A stretch of 64,000 nt of DNA from NCBI RefSeq assembly GCF_018130505.1, contig NZ_JAFCKH010000007.1, positions 372,001-436,000 of the forward strand, read 5' to 3'. How positions within the stretch are numbered: the first letter of the stretch is position 1; each line of letters begins with the position of its first letter. This document shows, piece by piece, positions 17,884 to 26,814 of this stretch. The notes under the pieces are model-generated. The model did no database searches and was not told the DNA's origin. It saw only the letters and a program-made list of their open reading frames with translations. The translations under genes were made by a program, and so were the position numbers. The DNA is from Bradyrhizobium tropiciagri. GTDB taxonomy: Bacteria > Pseudomonadota > Alphaproteobacteria > Rhizobiales > Xanthobacteraceae.

Positions 17884-19110
17884 CTACGACGCCGCGCGCT
17901 CCGGCGTCTCGAACAGGCGGGCCAGCAGCGAGGTCGCGGAATCATTCGGCAGCAGCGAGGTCACGCTGACGGCGGGCTCGCTGCGGGTGTCGCGGCGGCC
18001 ATGGTTGGTGTGGCGCATCACGCTGGCGAGCCGCCGCGTGATCGCCTGCGCGTTGCGCTGGTCGGTGCCGGTGAACACCACCACCAGCGATCTGTCGTCG
18101 TGCACGGCGCCGAAATCGGCCTGGCGCATCAGGCGGCTGATGATCCGCGCGCCGTCGAACTGCGCGCGGGGCGTGGTGGTGTCGAAGGTGAACCGCGCCA
18201 CCGAGAGGGTGCCGCCGCGCTCGGCGGTCTGGTAGACGGCGGTCGCGAAATCGCGGTCGAACGCGGCCTTGGTGAGCAGGCCGGTGCGGGCGTCGATCAG
18301 ACCCTTGGCATCGATCGCGCGCAGCATGCGGCTGAGCCGCGCCTCGAAGGCGTGTTGGCGGATGAAGGGCAAGGCGATGTCGGCGATCCGCGTCGGCCCG
18401 GCGGCGATGATCTCGAGATTGGGCAGGTCGTAGCGGGGCACCAGTTCGTTCGAGGCGACGATCGCCGGCAGCGGCCGGAAGCGGACATCCTCGGTCAGCA
18501 CCGTCAGGAACGCATCCATCACCCGCGGGGTGAATCCTTCGGCCAGCACGATGCCGTCGATGTCGCGGCTGGAAAGATGCTTTGCGGCGGCCTCGATGCT
18601 CAGCGCGCCGACCACGCCGGCGCGTTCGCCGAGCGCGACCGACAGCGCCGGATAGGCGCCGCCGCGGCCGATCAGCAGCGTGGTCGCTTCGCCCACCGGA
18701 TCGATGTCCGTCAGCGCGACCGGCGCCGGCGGCACCTGGCGCCGCATCACGGTGGCGTGCAGGGCGCGGACGCGCAACGACGCGTTGAGCCGTGCGATCA
18801 GCCGGTCGGGCATGCCGCGCTTCTGGAAGAACGCGATCGCGGTGTCGGGCAGGGTGGTCGCGGGATCGACCGCGATCAGCGGCAGATAGGGCGCGCGGGC
18901 GGCGGCGCGCTTGGCGAGCGTTGCAAGCGCCGGGAAATCGATGGTCTCGGCTGCGGCGATGATCGCCGCCGGCTTCACCTGCTCGATGGCGCGTCCGGCC
19001 TCGTTCCAGTCGGTGACCAGCACCGGGAACAGTTTCGTCTCATCGAGAACGTCGGCAAAGGATGGCCTTGCCGCCGCCGAGACGATGAGAACCGGACCTT
19101 GTTGAGACAT
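17884..19110 (-). CDS. response-regulator-like protein with degenerate GGDEF domain
   Basis: The 408-residue soluble protein has two receiver-like alpha/beta regions (about 5-125 and 140-270), without an obvious conserved phosphoacceptor set. A C-terminal domain (about 275-395) follows. It begins like a GGDEF domain (DARTGLLTKAAFDRDF, matching the usual D-x-LTGL-x-NR-x2-F) but lacks the GGDEF motif, which is replaced by VHDDRS. It is therefore unlikely to make c-di-GMP. It could bind a partner or act as a scaffold. No operon partner is visible: the gene upstream, ending at 19215, is about 100 bases away. Confidence 0.75.
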   Translation of the reverse strand: MSQQGPVLIVSAAARPSFADVLDETKLFPVLVTDWNEAGRAIEQVKPAAIIAAAETIDFPALATLAKRAAARAPYLPLIAVDPATTLPDTAIAFFQKRGMPDRLIARLNASLRVRALHATVMRRQVPPAPVALTDIDPVGEATTLLIGRGGAYPALSVALGERAGVVGALSIEAAAKHLSSRDIDGIVLAEGFTPRVMDAFLTVLTEDVRFRPLPAIVASNELVPRYDLPNLEIIAAGPTRIADIALPFIRQHAFEARLSRMLRAIDAKGLIDARTGLLTKAAFDRDFATAVYQTAERGGTLSVARFTFDTTTPRAQFDGARIISRLMRQADFGAVHDDRSLVVVFTGTDQRNAQAITRRLASVMRHTNHGRRDTRSEPAVSVTSLLPNDSATSLLARLFETPERAAS

Positions 19111-19214
19111 GCGAACGCTCGAACCAATGCGCAGGATGGCAATGGCCGCGATGCTAGTCGGCTTGGCTTAATGCAGCGTCAACGCAATGCTAAGACTAAC
19201 GCAATGCTAACAGG

Positions 19215-20774
19215 TCAGCCCGCCGCGGCGCCGCCCCGGTCGCGAAAAGCCTCGACCATCAAGGGGTTGAGCCCGAGTTCCGTCAGCGCGTCGCGGGCCC
19301 GCGCATTGTCCTGCGCCCGCCCGGCCAGCCGGTGGCCGCTGAGGCGGTCCGGCAAGGCCGTCAGCAGCGCGCCCTGGCCGAGGCGGCGCGACCATTCCTG
19401 CAGGTCCTGTGCGAGGAAGCGGTAACCACCAACCGTCATGACGCCGGCCGGCGGCGCGGTGATGTTGATGGCGCCGTTCACCCGGTCGATCCGCGCGGCG
19501 TATTCGGTGTCGACGTAGTCGCGCTGCGGCGGGGCGATCAGGCCGTCGCCCGCCGGCGGCGGTGCATAGGCGGCAACCGGCACCATGGGCCCGCGCAAAG
19601 CGAGCGTGCCCTTCGGCGTCAACAGGATCTCGCCGGCGATCGAGGCGCCCGGGGCCTCGCGCGGCGCGCTGTGCGGTCCCGGCTTGATCGGGGCGGGCGT
19701 ACCGTCGGCGCTGCGGCGCGCGCTGAACAGCCCGGCTTCGCCGAACAGATAGACGTCGGTCATGGTGGCGCGGTGCGACGCCCAGTGTACGCTCGAGGCG
19801 ACCTGCTCCGGCATCCGCCACAGGCCGAGGACGTTGCGCAGGCTCGGCAGCCGCTCCGTCAGCCCGCGTTCGTCGAGCCGCAAGGCGAGCGGTGCGGGCG
19901 CGATCAGCGTGTCGCAGGCGTGGTCGTTGAACTGGGTCTGCAGCACCTCTTCGTCGAAGGGGTGATGCAGCACCAGCGTGCCGCCCGATAGCAGCCAGGT
20001 GACCAGCGAGGCGCACAGCCCGGCAAACGACATCGGCGCGAAGGCCGACATGATGGTGGCGCCTTGCGCGAGATCGCTCTCCAGCGACATCGCGAGCCCG
20101 CCGGCGATCAGGCTGTAATGCGCGCGCGGCACCGGGCGAAATCCGTCGCTGGTGACATCGAAGGAGATCAGCGCCGCTTTGCGGCCGTCCTGCAGTATGG
20201 CCCGCGCCGGCCGCAGGTCGTGCAGGATCGCCTCGTCGAGCGAGGCCATGCCTTCCGGCAGGTCGCTGCCGAAACCGCAGACGTGGCGGATCGAGAACGC
20301 TTCCGCGGCGGCGTTCATCGCGATGTCGGCATAGGAGACGCCGTCGATCTTGCCGCAGGTGACGATCGCCCGCGCCGCGGTGCGGTTGAGCACCGACGTC
20401 AGCTCGGCCTGCCGCCACAAGAGCGGCAGCGGCAGCACCACGAGCCCGGCGCGATGCGCCGCCAGCACCGTCAGCGCGAACTCGACGGTCGCCGGCAATT
20501 GCACCGCGATGACGGCGTTGGCCGGCAGGCCGCTCTCGATGAAGTGGGCCGCGATCGCCGTGATGGCGCGGTCGGCCTGGGCGTAGGTCAGGCGCTTGCG
20601 CGTCTGTCCGGTGATGCGCTGCTTGTTGAGCGGATCGACCAGCGCCAGCGCGTCGGGCTGCCGCGCCAGGGTGCGCTTGAACAGGGTGTCGAGCGTCGGT
20701 GAACTGATCTGCTGGTTCACAGGGTCAATTTCGGTTGCATCGCTTGGATCGGGTCGCATCGCTTCAGGACGCAT
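19215..20774 (-). CDS. AMP-dependent ligase-like protein with degenerate catalytic motifs
   Basis: The 519-residue protein aligns by eye with acyl-CoA synthetases (adenylate-forming family): LTYAQADRAI, AVQLPATVEFALTVLAAHRAGLVVLPLP, and a C-terminal subdomain. The key motifs are eroded. The phosphate-loop TSGTTGxPKG is TSDGFRPVPR, the YRTGD-type strand reads YVDTEYAARID, and the C-terminal PxGK lysine motif is missing (the end is RDRGGAAAG). Adenylation activity is therefore doubtful. Its ATG immediately follows the TGA of the binding-protein gene upstream, so they are co-translated. A binding or regulatory role is possible but unproven. Confidence 0.75.
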   Translation of the reverse strand: MRPEAMRPDPSDATEIDPVNQQISSPTLDTLFKRTLARQPDALALVDPLNKQRITGQTRKRLTYAQADRAITAIAAHFIESGLPANAVIAVQLPATVEFALTVLAAHRAGLVVLPLPLLWRQAELTSVLNRTAARAIVTCGKIDGVSYADIAMNAAAEAFSIRHVCGFGSDLPEGMASLDEAILHDLRPARAILQDGRKAALISFDVTSDGFRPVPRAHYSLIAGGLAMSLESDLAQGATIMSAFAPMSFAGLCASLVTWLLSGGTLVLHHPFDEEVLQTQFNDHACDTLIAPAPLALRLDERGLTERLPSLRNVLGLWRMPEQVASSVHWASHRATMTDVYLFGEAGLFSARRSADGTPAPIKPGPHSAPREAPGASIAGEILLTPKGTLALRGPMVPVAAYAPPPAGDGLIAPPQRDYVDTEYAARIDRVNGAINITAPPAGVMTVGGYRFLAQDLQEWSRRLGQGALLTALPDRLSGHRLAGRAQDNARARDALTELGLNPLMVEAFRDRGGAAAG

Positions 20775-22658
20775 TCACTTCGACTGCACAACGGGTTTCT
20801 GCCACCAGGTCTCCGGCAGGTAGCCCGTCAACGCCATGGTCGATGGCCGTTCTATCCGATTCCAGCGCGCGATCCATTGCTCCCGCATGTTAAAGAGGGG
20901 GATAGCGTAGAAGCCCGACATCAGCGCCCGGTCCAGCGCCCGTACCGCGGAGACGAAGGCCGGCTGCTCCCGCGCCGCCAGCAGCGCCGTGATCATGGCG
21001 TCAATGGCCGGATCCTTTGCGCCCATGTAGTTGCGGGTGCCCTGGACATCGGCGCCCTGGCTGCCCCAGTAGAACCACTGCTCGTTGCCCGGTGACAGCG
21101 ACTGGTCCCAGCGGTTCGGGATCATGTCGAAGTCGTAGGCGAGCCGGCGCTGCTCGAACTGCACGGCGTCGACCACCCGCACCGCGGCGTCGATGCCGGC
21201 GCGCTTCAAGTCGCGCTGGTAGGCGAGGGCGATGCGCTCGTGCTCCCGCGTGGTCACCAGGATTTCGATGCGGAGTGGCGTGCCCGTCGACTTCTGCTTC
21301 AACATTGTGCCGTCGAGCGCATAGCCGGCCTCGGACAGCAGCGCGAGCGCGCGGCGCAGCGTGGCCCGATCGCGTCCCGAACCGTCGGTAACGGGCAGGC
21401 GGTAGCGGCCCTCGAGGATGTCGGGCGGGATGTGCGACAGATAGGGCTTGAGCAGCTCGCGCTCACGCTCGTCGGCGGGCCGGCCATAGGCCGACAATTC
21501 CGAGCCGGCGAAATAGCCACCGGCGCGCGCGTACAGCCCGAAATAGTAGTTGCGGTTGATCCATTCGAAATCGAACAGCATCGCCAGCGCCTGGCGCACC
21601 CTGACATCGGCGAATTTCGGCCGCCGGCTGTTGAACACCAGAAATTCCGACGGCTGCGGGGTGCCGATCTTGACCGTGTCGCGGATCACATCGCCGCTTT
21701 TGACCGCCGGGAAGTCGTAGCCGTCGTGCCAGCGCAGCGGCTCGGGCTCGGTCCTGACGTCATAAAGGCCGCGCTTGAAAGCCTCGAACTGGCTATTGGC
21801 GTCGCGGTAGTAGTCGAGCCGGATCTCGTCGAAATTCCAGAGCCCGCGGTTCACCGGCAAGTCGCGGCCCCAATAGTCGGGGTTGCGGGTGAAGGTCACG
21901 CTGGAGCCGGGCGCCACCGCGGTCACGCGGTAGGGACCGGAGCCGATCGGCGGCGCCAGCGTCGTCTGCTCGAAGGTTGCCGGATCGGTCGCATGGCGCG
22001 GCAGGATCGGCATCAGGCCGAGGATCAGCGGCAGTTCGCGGTCGGCGACGCCGCCGAAATCGAACCGTACCGTCAGCGGGTCGAGCGCCTCGGCCTTTGC
22101 GACTTTCGAATAATACTGGTGGTGCGCCGGCCGGCCGTGATCGCGCAGCAGGGCGAGCGAGAACAGTACATCGTCGGCCGTGACCGGCTGCCCGTCGGAG
22201 AAGCGGGCGCGCGGATCGATACGGAATGTGACGTAACTCCTGGCATCGTCGGTCTCGACGCTGCGCGCCAGCAGGCCGTAGAGCGTGAACGGCTCGTCGT
22301 TGTTCCGCACCATCAGGCTTTCGTAGATGTAGCCGCGCTCATAGGCGTAGCCGCGGACCTGTTGGACTGCGAGGCCCCTGACGATCAGCGGATTGAGGCT
22401 GTCAAACGTACCTTCCCGCGGGCTCTGCACCAGGCGGCCCCCCTTCGGCGCGTCGGGATTGGCATAGGGCAGGTGGGAAAAGTCCGGCGGCAGGGCCGGC
22501 GCGCCATGCATGGCGATCGCGTAGCTCTCGGTCGCGGCCGCCGGCACGCGAGGCATCGTCAGCAGCGCCGCAGCGAGAGACAGGCAGAGCAGCGCGGAAC
22601 GCCCGAGGCGCCGGGGAACGCGCGCGCGAGGCAGCCGATTTGATTCGCGAGACGTCAC
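20775..22658 (-). CDS. extracellular solute-binding protein, family 5 (YejA-type peptide/opine binding)
   Basis: The 627-residue periplasmic protein begins with a basic stretch and a signal peptide (hydrophobic about 19-42, cleavage likely after AAA near residue 42). The mature part has the family 5 features: YANPDAPKGG near its start, ARFSDGQPVTADDVLFSLALL, and IGSGPYRVTAVAPG. The length and YANPDAPKGG match YejA-type proteins that deliver oligopeptides to an ABC importer. No permease or ATPase gene is adjacent, so the partner transporter must be elsewhere. It is directly followed, with no gap, by the degenerate ligase gene. Confidence 0.85.
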   Translation of the reverse strand: MTSRESNRLPRARVPRRLGRSALLCLSLAAALLTMPRVPAAATESYAIAMHGAPALPPDFSHLPYANPDAPKGGRLVQSPREGTFDSLNPLIVRGLAVQQVRGYAYERGYIYESLMVRNNDEPFTLYGLLARSVETDDARSYVTFRIDPRARFSDGQPVTADDVLFSLALLRDHGRPAHHQYYSKVAKAEALDPLTVRFDFGGVADRELPLILGLMPILPRHATDPATFEQTTLAPPIGSGPYRVTAVAPGSSVTFTRNPDYWGRDLPVNRGLWNFDEIRLDYYRDANSQFEAFKRGLYDVRTEPEPLRWHDGYDFPAVKSGDVIRDTVKIGTPQPSEFLVFNSRRPKFADVRVRQALAMLFDFEWINRNYYFGLYARAGGYFAGSELSAYGRPADERERELLKPYLSHIPPDILEGRYRLPVTDGSGRDRATLRRALALLSEAGYALDGTMLKQKSTGTPLRIEILVTTREHERIALAYQRDLKRAGIDAAVRVVDAVQFEQRRLAYDFDMIPNRWDQSLSPGNEQWFYWGSQGADVQGTRNYMGAKDPAIDAMITALLAAREQPAFVSAVRALDRALMSGFYAIPLFNMREQWIARWNRIERPSTMALTGYLPETWWQKPVVQSK

Positions 22659-22884
22659 GCCGGAGCTTTATCACAGGCCGTCCGGACTCGCCGTAACGTG
22701 CGTGCAAATCGGCTTGTCACCATTGATCTTTCCGCTCGCCGCTGTATTGAAGGCGTGCAACTGACCGGGCGGCAACGCCTGTCACGTATCCGCCTCAATT
22801 GACTAGGAGACAGCCGCCCAAACGGCTATGTGTCGGCGCCTGCAGCGGTTTCGGGCGCTGCCCGTTCAGAAAGGGTTTTCCGCA

Positions 22885-23712
22885 ATGAATTTCCGTATCT
22901 TGGCCGCCCCGGTCCGGTCGCGGGGGCGAATTGTCGCCCTGATGGCGGCAACGGCCCTGACTGCAGCGTTCCTGGTTCCTGCCGCGCAGGCCCAGCAGCC
23001 CGCAGCGCCGGCGCCCGCGGCACCGAAGGCTGCGCCCAAGGCGGCACCCAAGGCAGCTCCGAAAGCGCCGGCCCCGGCAGCCCAGGCTCCTGCACCAGGT
23101 CAGCCGCCCGCCGCCGCGGCGGGCCAGCCGCCGGCCCAGGATCAGCAGATCCAGCTGATCTACGCGCCGTGGACCAAGTTCTGCCTGAAGGGCCAGGACG
23201 CCAACGCCAAGCAGGTCTGCTTCACCGGCAAGGACGGCCGCATCGAGTCCGGCCAGCCCGTGATCGCCGCCGTCATCATCGAGCCGGAAGGCGAGCCGAA
23301 GAAGATCCTGCGCGTGACGCTGCCGCTCGGCATGCAACTCGTGCACGGCACACGCATCATCGTCGACAACAACCCGCCGCAGCAGTCGCCCTACGTGATC
23401 TGCTTCCAGAACGGCTGCATGTCGGACTATGAAGCGACGCCCGAGCTGATCAACAGCATGAAGAAGGGCCAGAACCTGGTGGTTCAGGCGATCAACGCCA
23501 ATGGCGCGCCGCTGACGCTGCCGCTGCCGCTGAACCAGGAATTCGCCAAGGCGTTCGACGGCCCGCCGACTGATCCCAAGGTGTTCGAGGAAAACTCGAA
23601 GAAGCTGCAGGAAGAGTTGCAGAAGCGCGCCGAAGAGCAACGCAAGAAGCTCGAAGGTGCCGGCCAGGGCGGCGCTGCGCCGGCGGCTCCGGCCAACCCG
23701 GCGGCCAAGTAA
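22885..23712 (+). CDS. IalB-family (invasion-associated locus B) periplasmic protein
   Basis: The ATG at 22885 gives 275 residues and puts a clear signal peptide at the N-terminus (cleavage likely after AQA, residue 34). After it comes a low-complexity Pro/Ala/Lys linker with four tandem APKA units (about 37-75). The IalB domain (about 85-235) follows, with cysteines in FCLKG, KQVCFTG and VICFQNGCMSDY. A charged coiled-coil tail (EENSKKLQEELQKRAEEQ) and an Ala/Pro end complete it. IalB proteins are surface or periplasmic in Bartonella and widespread in non-pathogenic rhizobia, where the function is unclear. A strong terminator follows 33 bases after the stop. Confidence 0.9.
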   Translation: MNFRILAAPVRSRGRIVALMAATALTAAFLVPAAQAQQPAAPAPAAPKAAPKAAPKAAPKAPAPAAQAPAPGQPPAAAAGQPPAQDQQIQLIYAPWTKFCLKGQDANAKQVCFTGKDGRIESGQPVIAAVIIEPEGEPKKILRVTLPLGMQLVHGTRIIVDNNPPQQSPYVICFQNGCMSDYEATPELINSMKKGQNLVVQAINANGAPLTLPLPLNQEFAKAFDGPPTDPKVFEENSKKLQEELQKRAEEQRKKLEGAGQGGAAPAAPANPAAK

Positions 23713-23744
23713 GCGTCCGCCAAGCACGAGATACCGTCGCAATC

Positions 23745-23770
23745 AAAAGGCGCCCGCGAGGGCGCCTTTT
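23745..23770 (+). terminator. rho-independent terminator of the IalB gene
   Basis: An 11-base perfect stem, AAAAGGCGCCC with GGGCGCCTTTT, closes a four-base GCGA loop and ends in TTTT. The A-run on the other side means it could work in both directions. The next 320 bases to the MFS gene at 24093 show no convincing gene. Confidence 0.9.
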
Positions 23771-24092
23771 CGATTCGGCCATGCGATTGGGTCTGGCTGA
23801 TAGCGGTTTGCCGGGCTGGTGATGCCAAGCCTCGCATGCGATGGTCTCAATAAGGACACGTCTCGTCGCGTCGCATCCAACGCGCGCTTCGTTGTGATCC
23901 TGCCCGGGCGACTCCCGGCATCGACGTACAATCAAGAATCGGCACGGGAGGCCAGACGAAAGCGCGGATACGCGCCTTCGCCGAGCAGACGCGCATGCGC
24001 GCTGCGAACCCCTGGCCGCATCCCATGCAGGAACGTGATGACGCGATGCGATCGGGGCCGCGCGGAGCGCGTCGCAGTCATGGAATGGATCA

Positions 24093-25367
24093 ATGTCCCA
24101 GCGTCTCAACACCCGGCGGCGCGAACCGCTTTCCCCGCCGCCGAAGCCGCCGACGCGCGGCGCAGCGCCCGGCATCGATGTCCGCATCAGGCAGGACAAC
24201 GCGGCGCCCGCGGTCCATCCCGGCATCGTTCATCTGGCGCTGGCGATGGGCGGCTTCGCGATCGGCATCGCCGAGTTCGCCACCATGAGCCTGCTGCCGT
24301 TCTTCGCGCATGATCTGCACATCAGCGAGCCCGCGGCCGGCCACGCGATCAGCGCCTACGCGCTCGGTGTCGTCGTGGGCGCGCCGGTCATCGCCGTGCT
24401 GTCGGCGCGGATGGCGCGACGGACCCTGCTGATCGCGCTGATGGGCTTCTTCGCGCTGATGAACGGGTTGTCGGGACTCGCGCCCGACTATCACAGCATG
24501 TTGGTGCTGCGTTTCCTCGCCGGGCTGCCGCACGGCGCCTATTTCGGCATTGCGATGCTGGTCGCGGCATCGCTGGTGCCGACCGACAAGCGCACCGCCG
24601 CCGTCGGCCGCGTGCTGCTCGGCCTGACCGTCGCGACCACGATCGGCGTGCCTCTGGCCAATTGGGTCGGGCAGGCGATCGGCTGGCGCTGGGCATTCGC
24701 GATCGTCGCCGGCCTCGCGCTGCTGACCGCGCTTCTGGTGCTGATGTTCGCGCCGCGCGACACCGTCACGACGGGCGCGAGCCCGCTCCGCGAGCTCTCG
24801 GCGCTTGGTCGCAAGCATGTCTGGCTGACACTGGCGATCGGCGCCGTTGGCTTTGGCGGACTGTTCTCGGTCTACACCTATCTCGCCTCGACCATGCTGG
24901 CGGTGACGCATACGTCGCCGGCTCTTGTGCCGGTCACACTCTGCGTGTTCGGCGCGGGACTGACCGCCGGCAACATCATCGTGCCGCGCTTCGCCGATCG
25001 CGCGCTGATGGCGACGGCCGGCGGGCTGTTGTTGTGGTCGGCGGCGACGCTGGCGCTGTATCCGTTGGCGGCGGCGAATTTCTGGACGCTGAGCGCCGAC
25101 GTGTTCCTGATCGGGCTGGGCGGCGCGCTCGCCACCGTGCTGCAGACCCGCCTGATGGACGTCGCGGGCGAGGCGCAGAGCCTTGCGGCGGCACTCAACC
25201 ATTCCGCATTCAACATCGCCAACGCGCTGGGCCCGTGGGTCGGCGGCATGGCGGTCGCTGCCGGCTATGGCTGGACCTCCACCGGCGTGGTCGGCGCGGG
25301 ACTGGCACTGTCGGGATTTGCGGTCTGGGCGATCGCTGCGGCGTTGGCCGCGCGCGAGGGCGCATGA
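24093..25367 (+). CDS. MFS transporter, DHA1/AraJ-like efflux type
   Basis: The 424-residue inner-membrane protein has about 12 predicted helices after a Pro-rich cytosolic N-terminus of about 43 residues. Helix 1 carries AIGIAEFATMSLLPFFA, and the loop between helices 2 and 3 has SARMARRTLL, the MFS motif A position. The pattern ANWVGQAIGWRWAF resembles drug/arabinose efflux proteins such as AraJ and YdhP. The substrate cannot be told from sequence. The first part of the reading frame is unusually Pro/Arg-rich, so a later start is possible. Confidence 0.88.
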   Translation: MSQRLNTRRREPLSPPPKPPTRGAAPGIDVRIRQDNAAPAVHPGIVHLALAMGGFAIGIAEFATMSLLPFFAHDLHISEPAAGHAISAYALGVVVGAPVIAVLSARMARRTLLIALMGFFALMNGLSGLAPDYHSMLVLRFLAGLPHGAYFGIAMLVAASLVPTDKRTAAVGRVLLGLTVATTIGVPLANWVGQAIGWRWAFAIVAGLALLTALLVLMFAPRDTVTTGASPLRELSALGRKHVWLTLAIGAVGFGGLFSVYTYLASTMLAVTHTSPALVPVTLCVFGAGLTAGNIIVPRFADRALMATAGGLLLWSAATLALYPLAAANFWTLSADVFLIGLGGALATVLQTRLMDVAGEAQSLAAALNHSAFNIANALGPWVGGMAVAAGYGWTSTGVVGAGLALSGFAVWAIAAALAAREGA

Positions 25368-25402
25368 GCAGCCGGGCTTACGAGGCCGTCAGGCGGGGAT
25401 CG

Positions 25403-25735
25403 TCAGTTCAGCGACGGGTTGCGCGGCCGGTAGCCGCCCGACTTGTCCTTGACGAAGATCTCGGCGACCTGCGAATGCCGGATCGGCTCGCCGGACTCGT
25501 CCGGCAGCAGGTTCTGCTCGGAGACATAGGCGACGTACTCGGTCTCCGCGTTCTCGGCGAGCAGGTGGTAGAACGGTTGATCCTTGTGCGGACGGACGTT
25601 CTCGGGGATCGACAGCCACCACTCCTCGGTGTTGTTGAACTCCGGATCGATATCAAAGATCACGCCACGGAACGAGAACACCCGGTGCCGGACGATCTGG
25701 CCGATCTGGAATTTGGCGGTGCGCGCTTTGATCAT
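25403..25735 (-). CDS. hspQ: heat shock protein HspQ
   Basis: HspQ is a small hemimethylated-DNA-binding (YccV-like) protein that in enterobacteria modulates Lon proteolysis. The 110-residue product starting at the ATG at 25735 has the family core: FQIGQIVRHRVFSFRGVIFDIDPEF, WWLSIPENVRP, KDQPFYHLLAEN, and YVAYVSEQNLLPD. The reading frame extends 14 codons further upstream, but those lack family similarity. It is convergent with the MFS gene and divergent from the AEC transporter. Confidence 0.93.
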   Translation of the reverse strand: MIKARTAKFQIGQIVRHRVFSFRGVIFDIDPEFNNTEEWWLSIPENVRPHKDQPFYHLLAENAETEYVAYVSEQNLLPDESGEPIRHSQVAEIFVKDKSGGYRPRNPSLN

Positions 25736-25856
25736 GCTTCGTCGATAGACCAACATCGTGGCCGATGCTAGGGGCATGGACGCGAATTAACCCTCAGTTT
25801 ACCCATTCCAACCGGGGTAGACCGGCCCCGAAACCGGCCGAGAAACCACTTTCAGA

Positions 25857-26810
25857 ATGCTCGATATCCTCAATCTGGCGCTGCCGTATTTTGGCCTGAT
25901 CTTCGTCGGCTATGCGTGCGGAAAAGCCAAGGGCCTGCCGGAGAGCGGGCTCGCCTGGATGAACTTCTTCTTGCTCTACGTTTCGTTACCGGCGCTGCTG
26001 TTCGAGATCATGTCGAAGACGCCGTTCTCGGAGCTGAACAACCCGCCATTCCTGATCGCCACAACGCTCGGAACCGTGCTCGCGTTCTTCCTGGCGATGC
26101 TGGTCGGCAAGCTGATGGGCCGCCTGTCGCTGCGCGAGGCGACGCTCGCGGGGCTCTCGGGCGCCTACGGCAATATCGGCTATATGGGACCGGGGCTGGC
26201 GCTCGCCGTGCTCGGCACCAAGGCGTCGGCGCCGACCGCGCTGATCTTCTGCTGCGACAGCATCTTCCTGTTCTCGATCGTGCCGCTGCTGGTCGAACTC
26301 AGCGACCGCGACCATCCCTCGCTGCTGCATGCGCTCGGGGTGGTGGCGCGGCAGATCGTGCAGAATCCGTTGATCATGTCGGCGGTGCTCGGCGCGTTGG
26401 TGGCGGCGCTGCACATTCCGATGCCGGTCGCGCTCGACCGCACCATCCAGTTCCTGCAGAACGCCGCGGCGCCGACCGCGCTGTTCGTGCTCGGCGTCAC
26501 GGTGGCGCTGCGGCCGTTCGAGCGGGTGCCGTGGGAGGTACCCGGCGTGGTCGCCATCAAGCTTTTGATCCACCCGCTGCTCGCGTTCGGCCTGATGCTG
26601 CTGTTCGGCCCGTTCGCGCAGCCCTGGGCGGCGACAGCCGTGCTGATGGCCTCGCTGCCGCCGGCGCTCAACGTGTTCGTGATCGCGCGGCAGAACGACA
26701 CCTGGATCGAGCCGGCATCGGTCGCCGTGCTGATCGGGACGTTCGCCTCAGTGGTAACGCTGACCAGCGTGATGTGGCTGCTGCAATCCGGACGGCTGGT
26801 GTTTCCCTAA
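25857..26810 (+). CDS. AEC family (auxin efflux carrier-type) transporter
   Basis: The 317-residue protein has about ten predicted helices with the AEC/membrane-transport-protein layout: five helices, a loop, five helices. The first half has GNIGYMGPGLALAVLG. The second half includes NAAAPTALFVLGVTVALRP and PPALNVFVIARQ. AEC carriers export or exchange organic acids such as malate or malonate. The true substrate is not evident. It ends four bases before the convergent UbiH-type gene. Confidence 0.9.
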   Translation: MLDILNLALPYFGLIFVGYACGKAKGLPESGLAWMNFFLLYVSLPALLFEIMSKTPFSELNNPPFLIATTLGTVLAFFLAMLVGKLMGRLSLREATLAGLSGAYGNIGYMGPGLALAVLGTKASAPTALIFCCDSIFLFSIVPLLVELSDRDHPSLLHALGVVARQIVQNPLIMSAVLGALVAALHIPMPVALDRTIQFLQNAAAPTALFVLGVTVALRPFERVPWEVPGVVAIKLLIHPLLAFGLMLLFGPFAQPWAATAVLMASLPPALNVFVIARQNDTWIEPASVAVLIGTFASVVTLTSVMWLLQSGRLVFP

Positions 26811-26814
26811 GGAA

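Noticed and set aside
17803-19425. 540-codon open frame on the plus strand
   Set aside because: Antisense to the degenerate GGDEF gene and entering the ligase-like gene; it begins inside a palindromic repeat and is low complexity.
22867-22882. GTTC followed seven bases later by GTTT before the IalB gene
   Set aside because: The second half-site does not match and there is no -35 box in the required position.
23743-23931. 62-codon minus-strand frame
   Set aside because: It overlaps the IalB terminator and shows no coding character.
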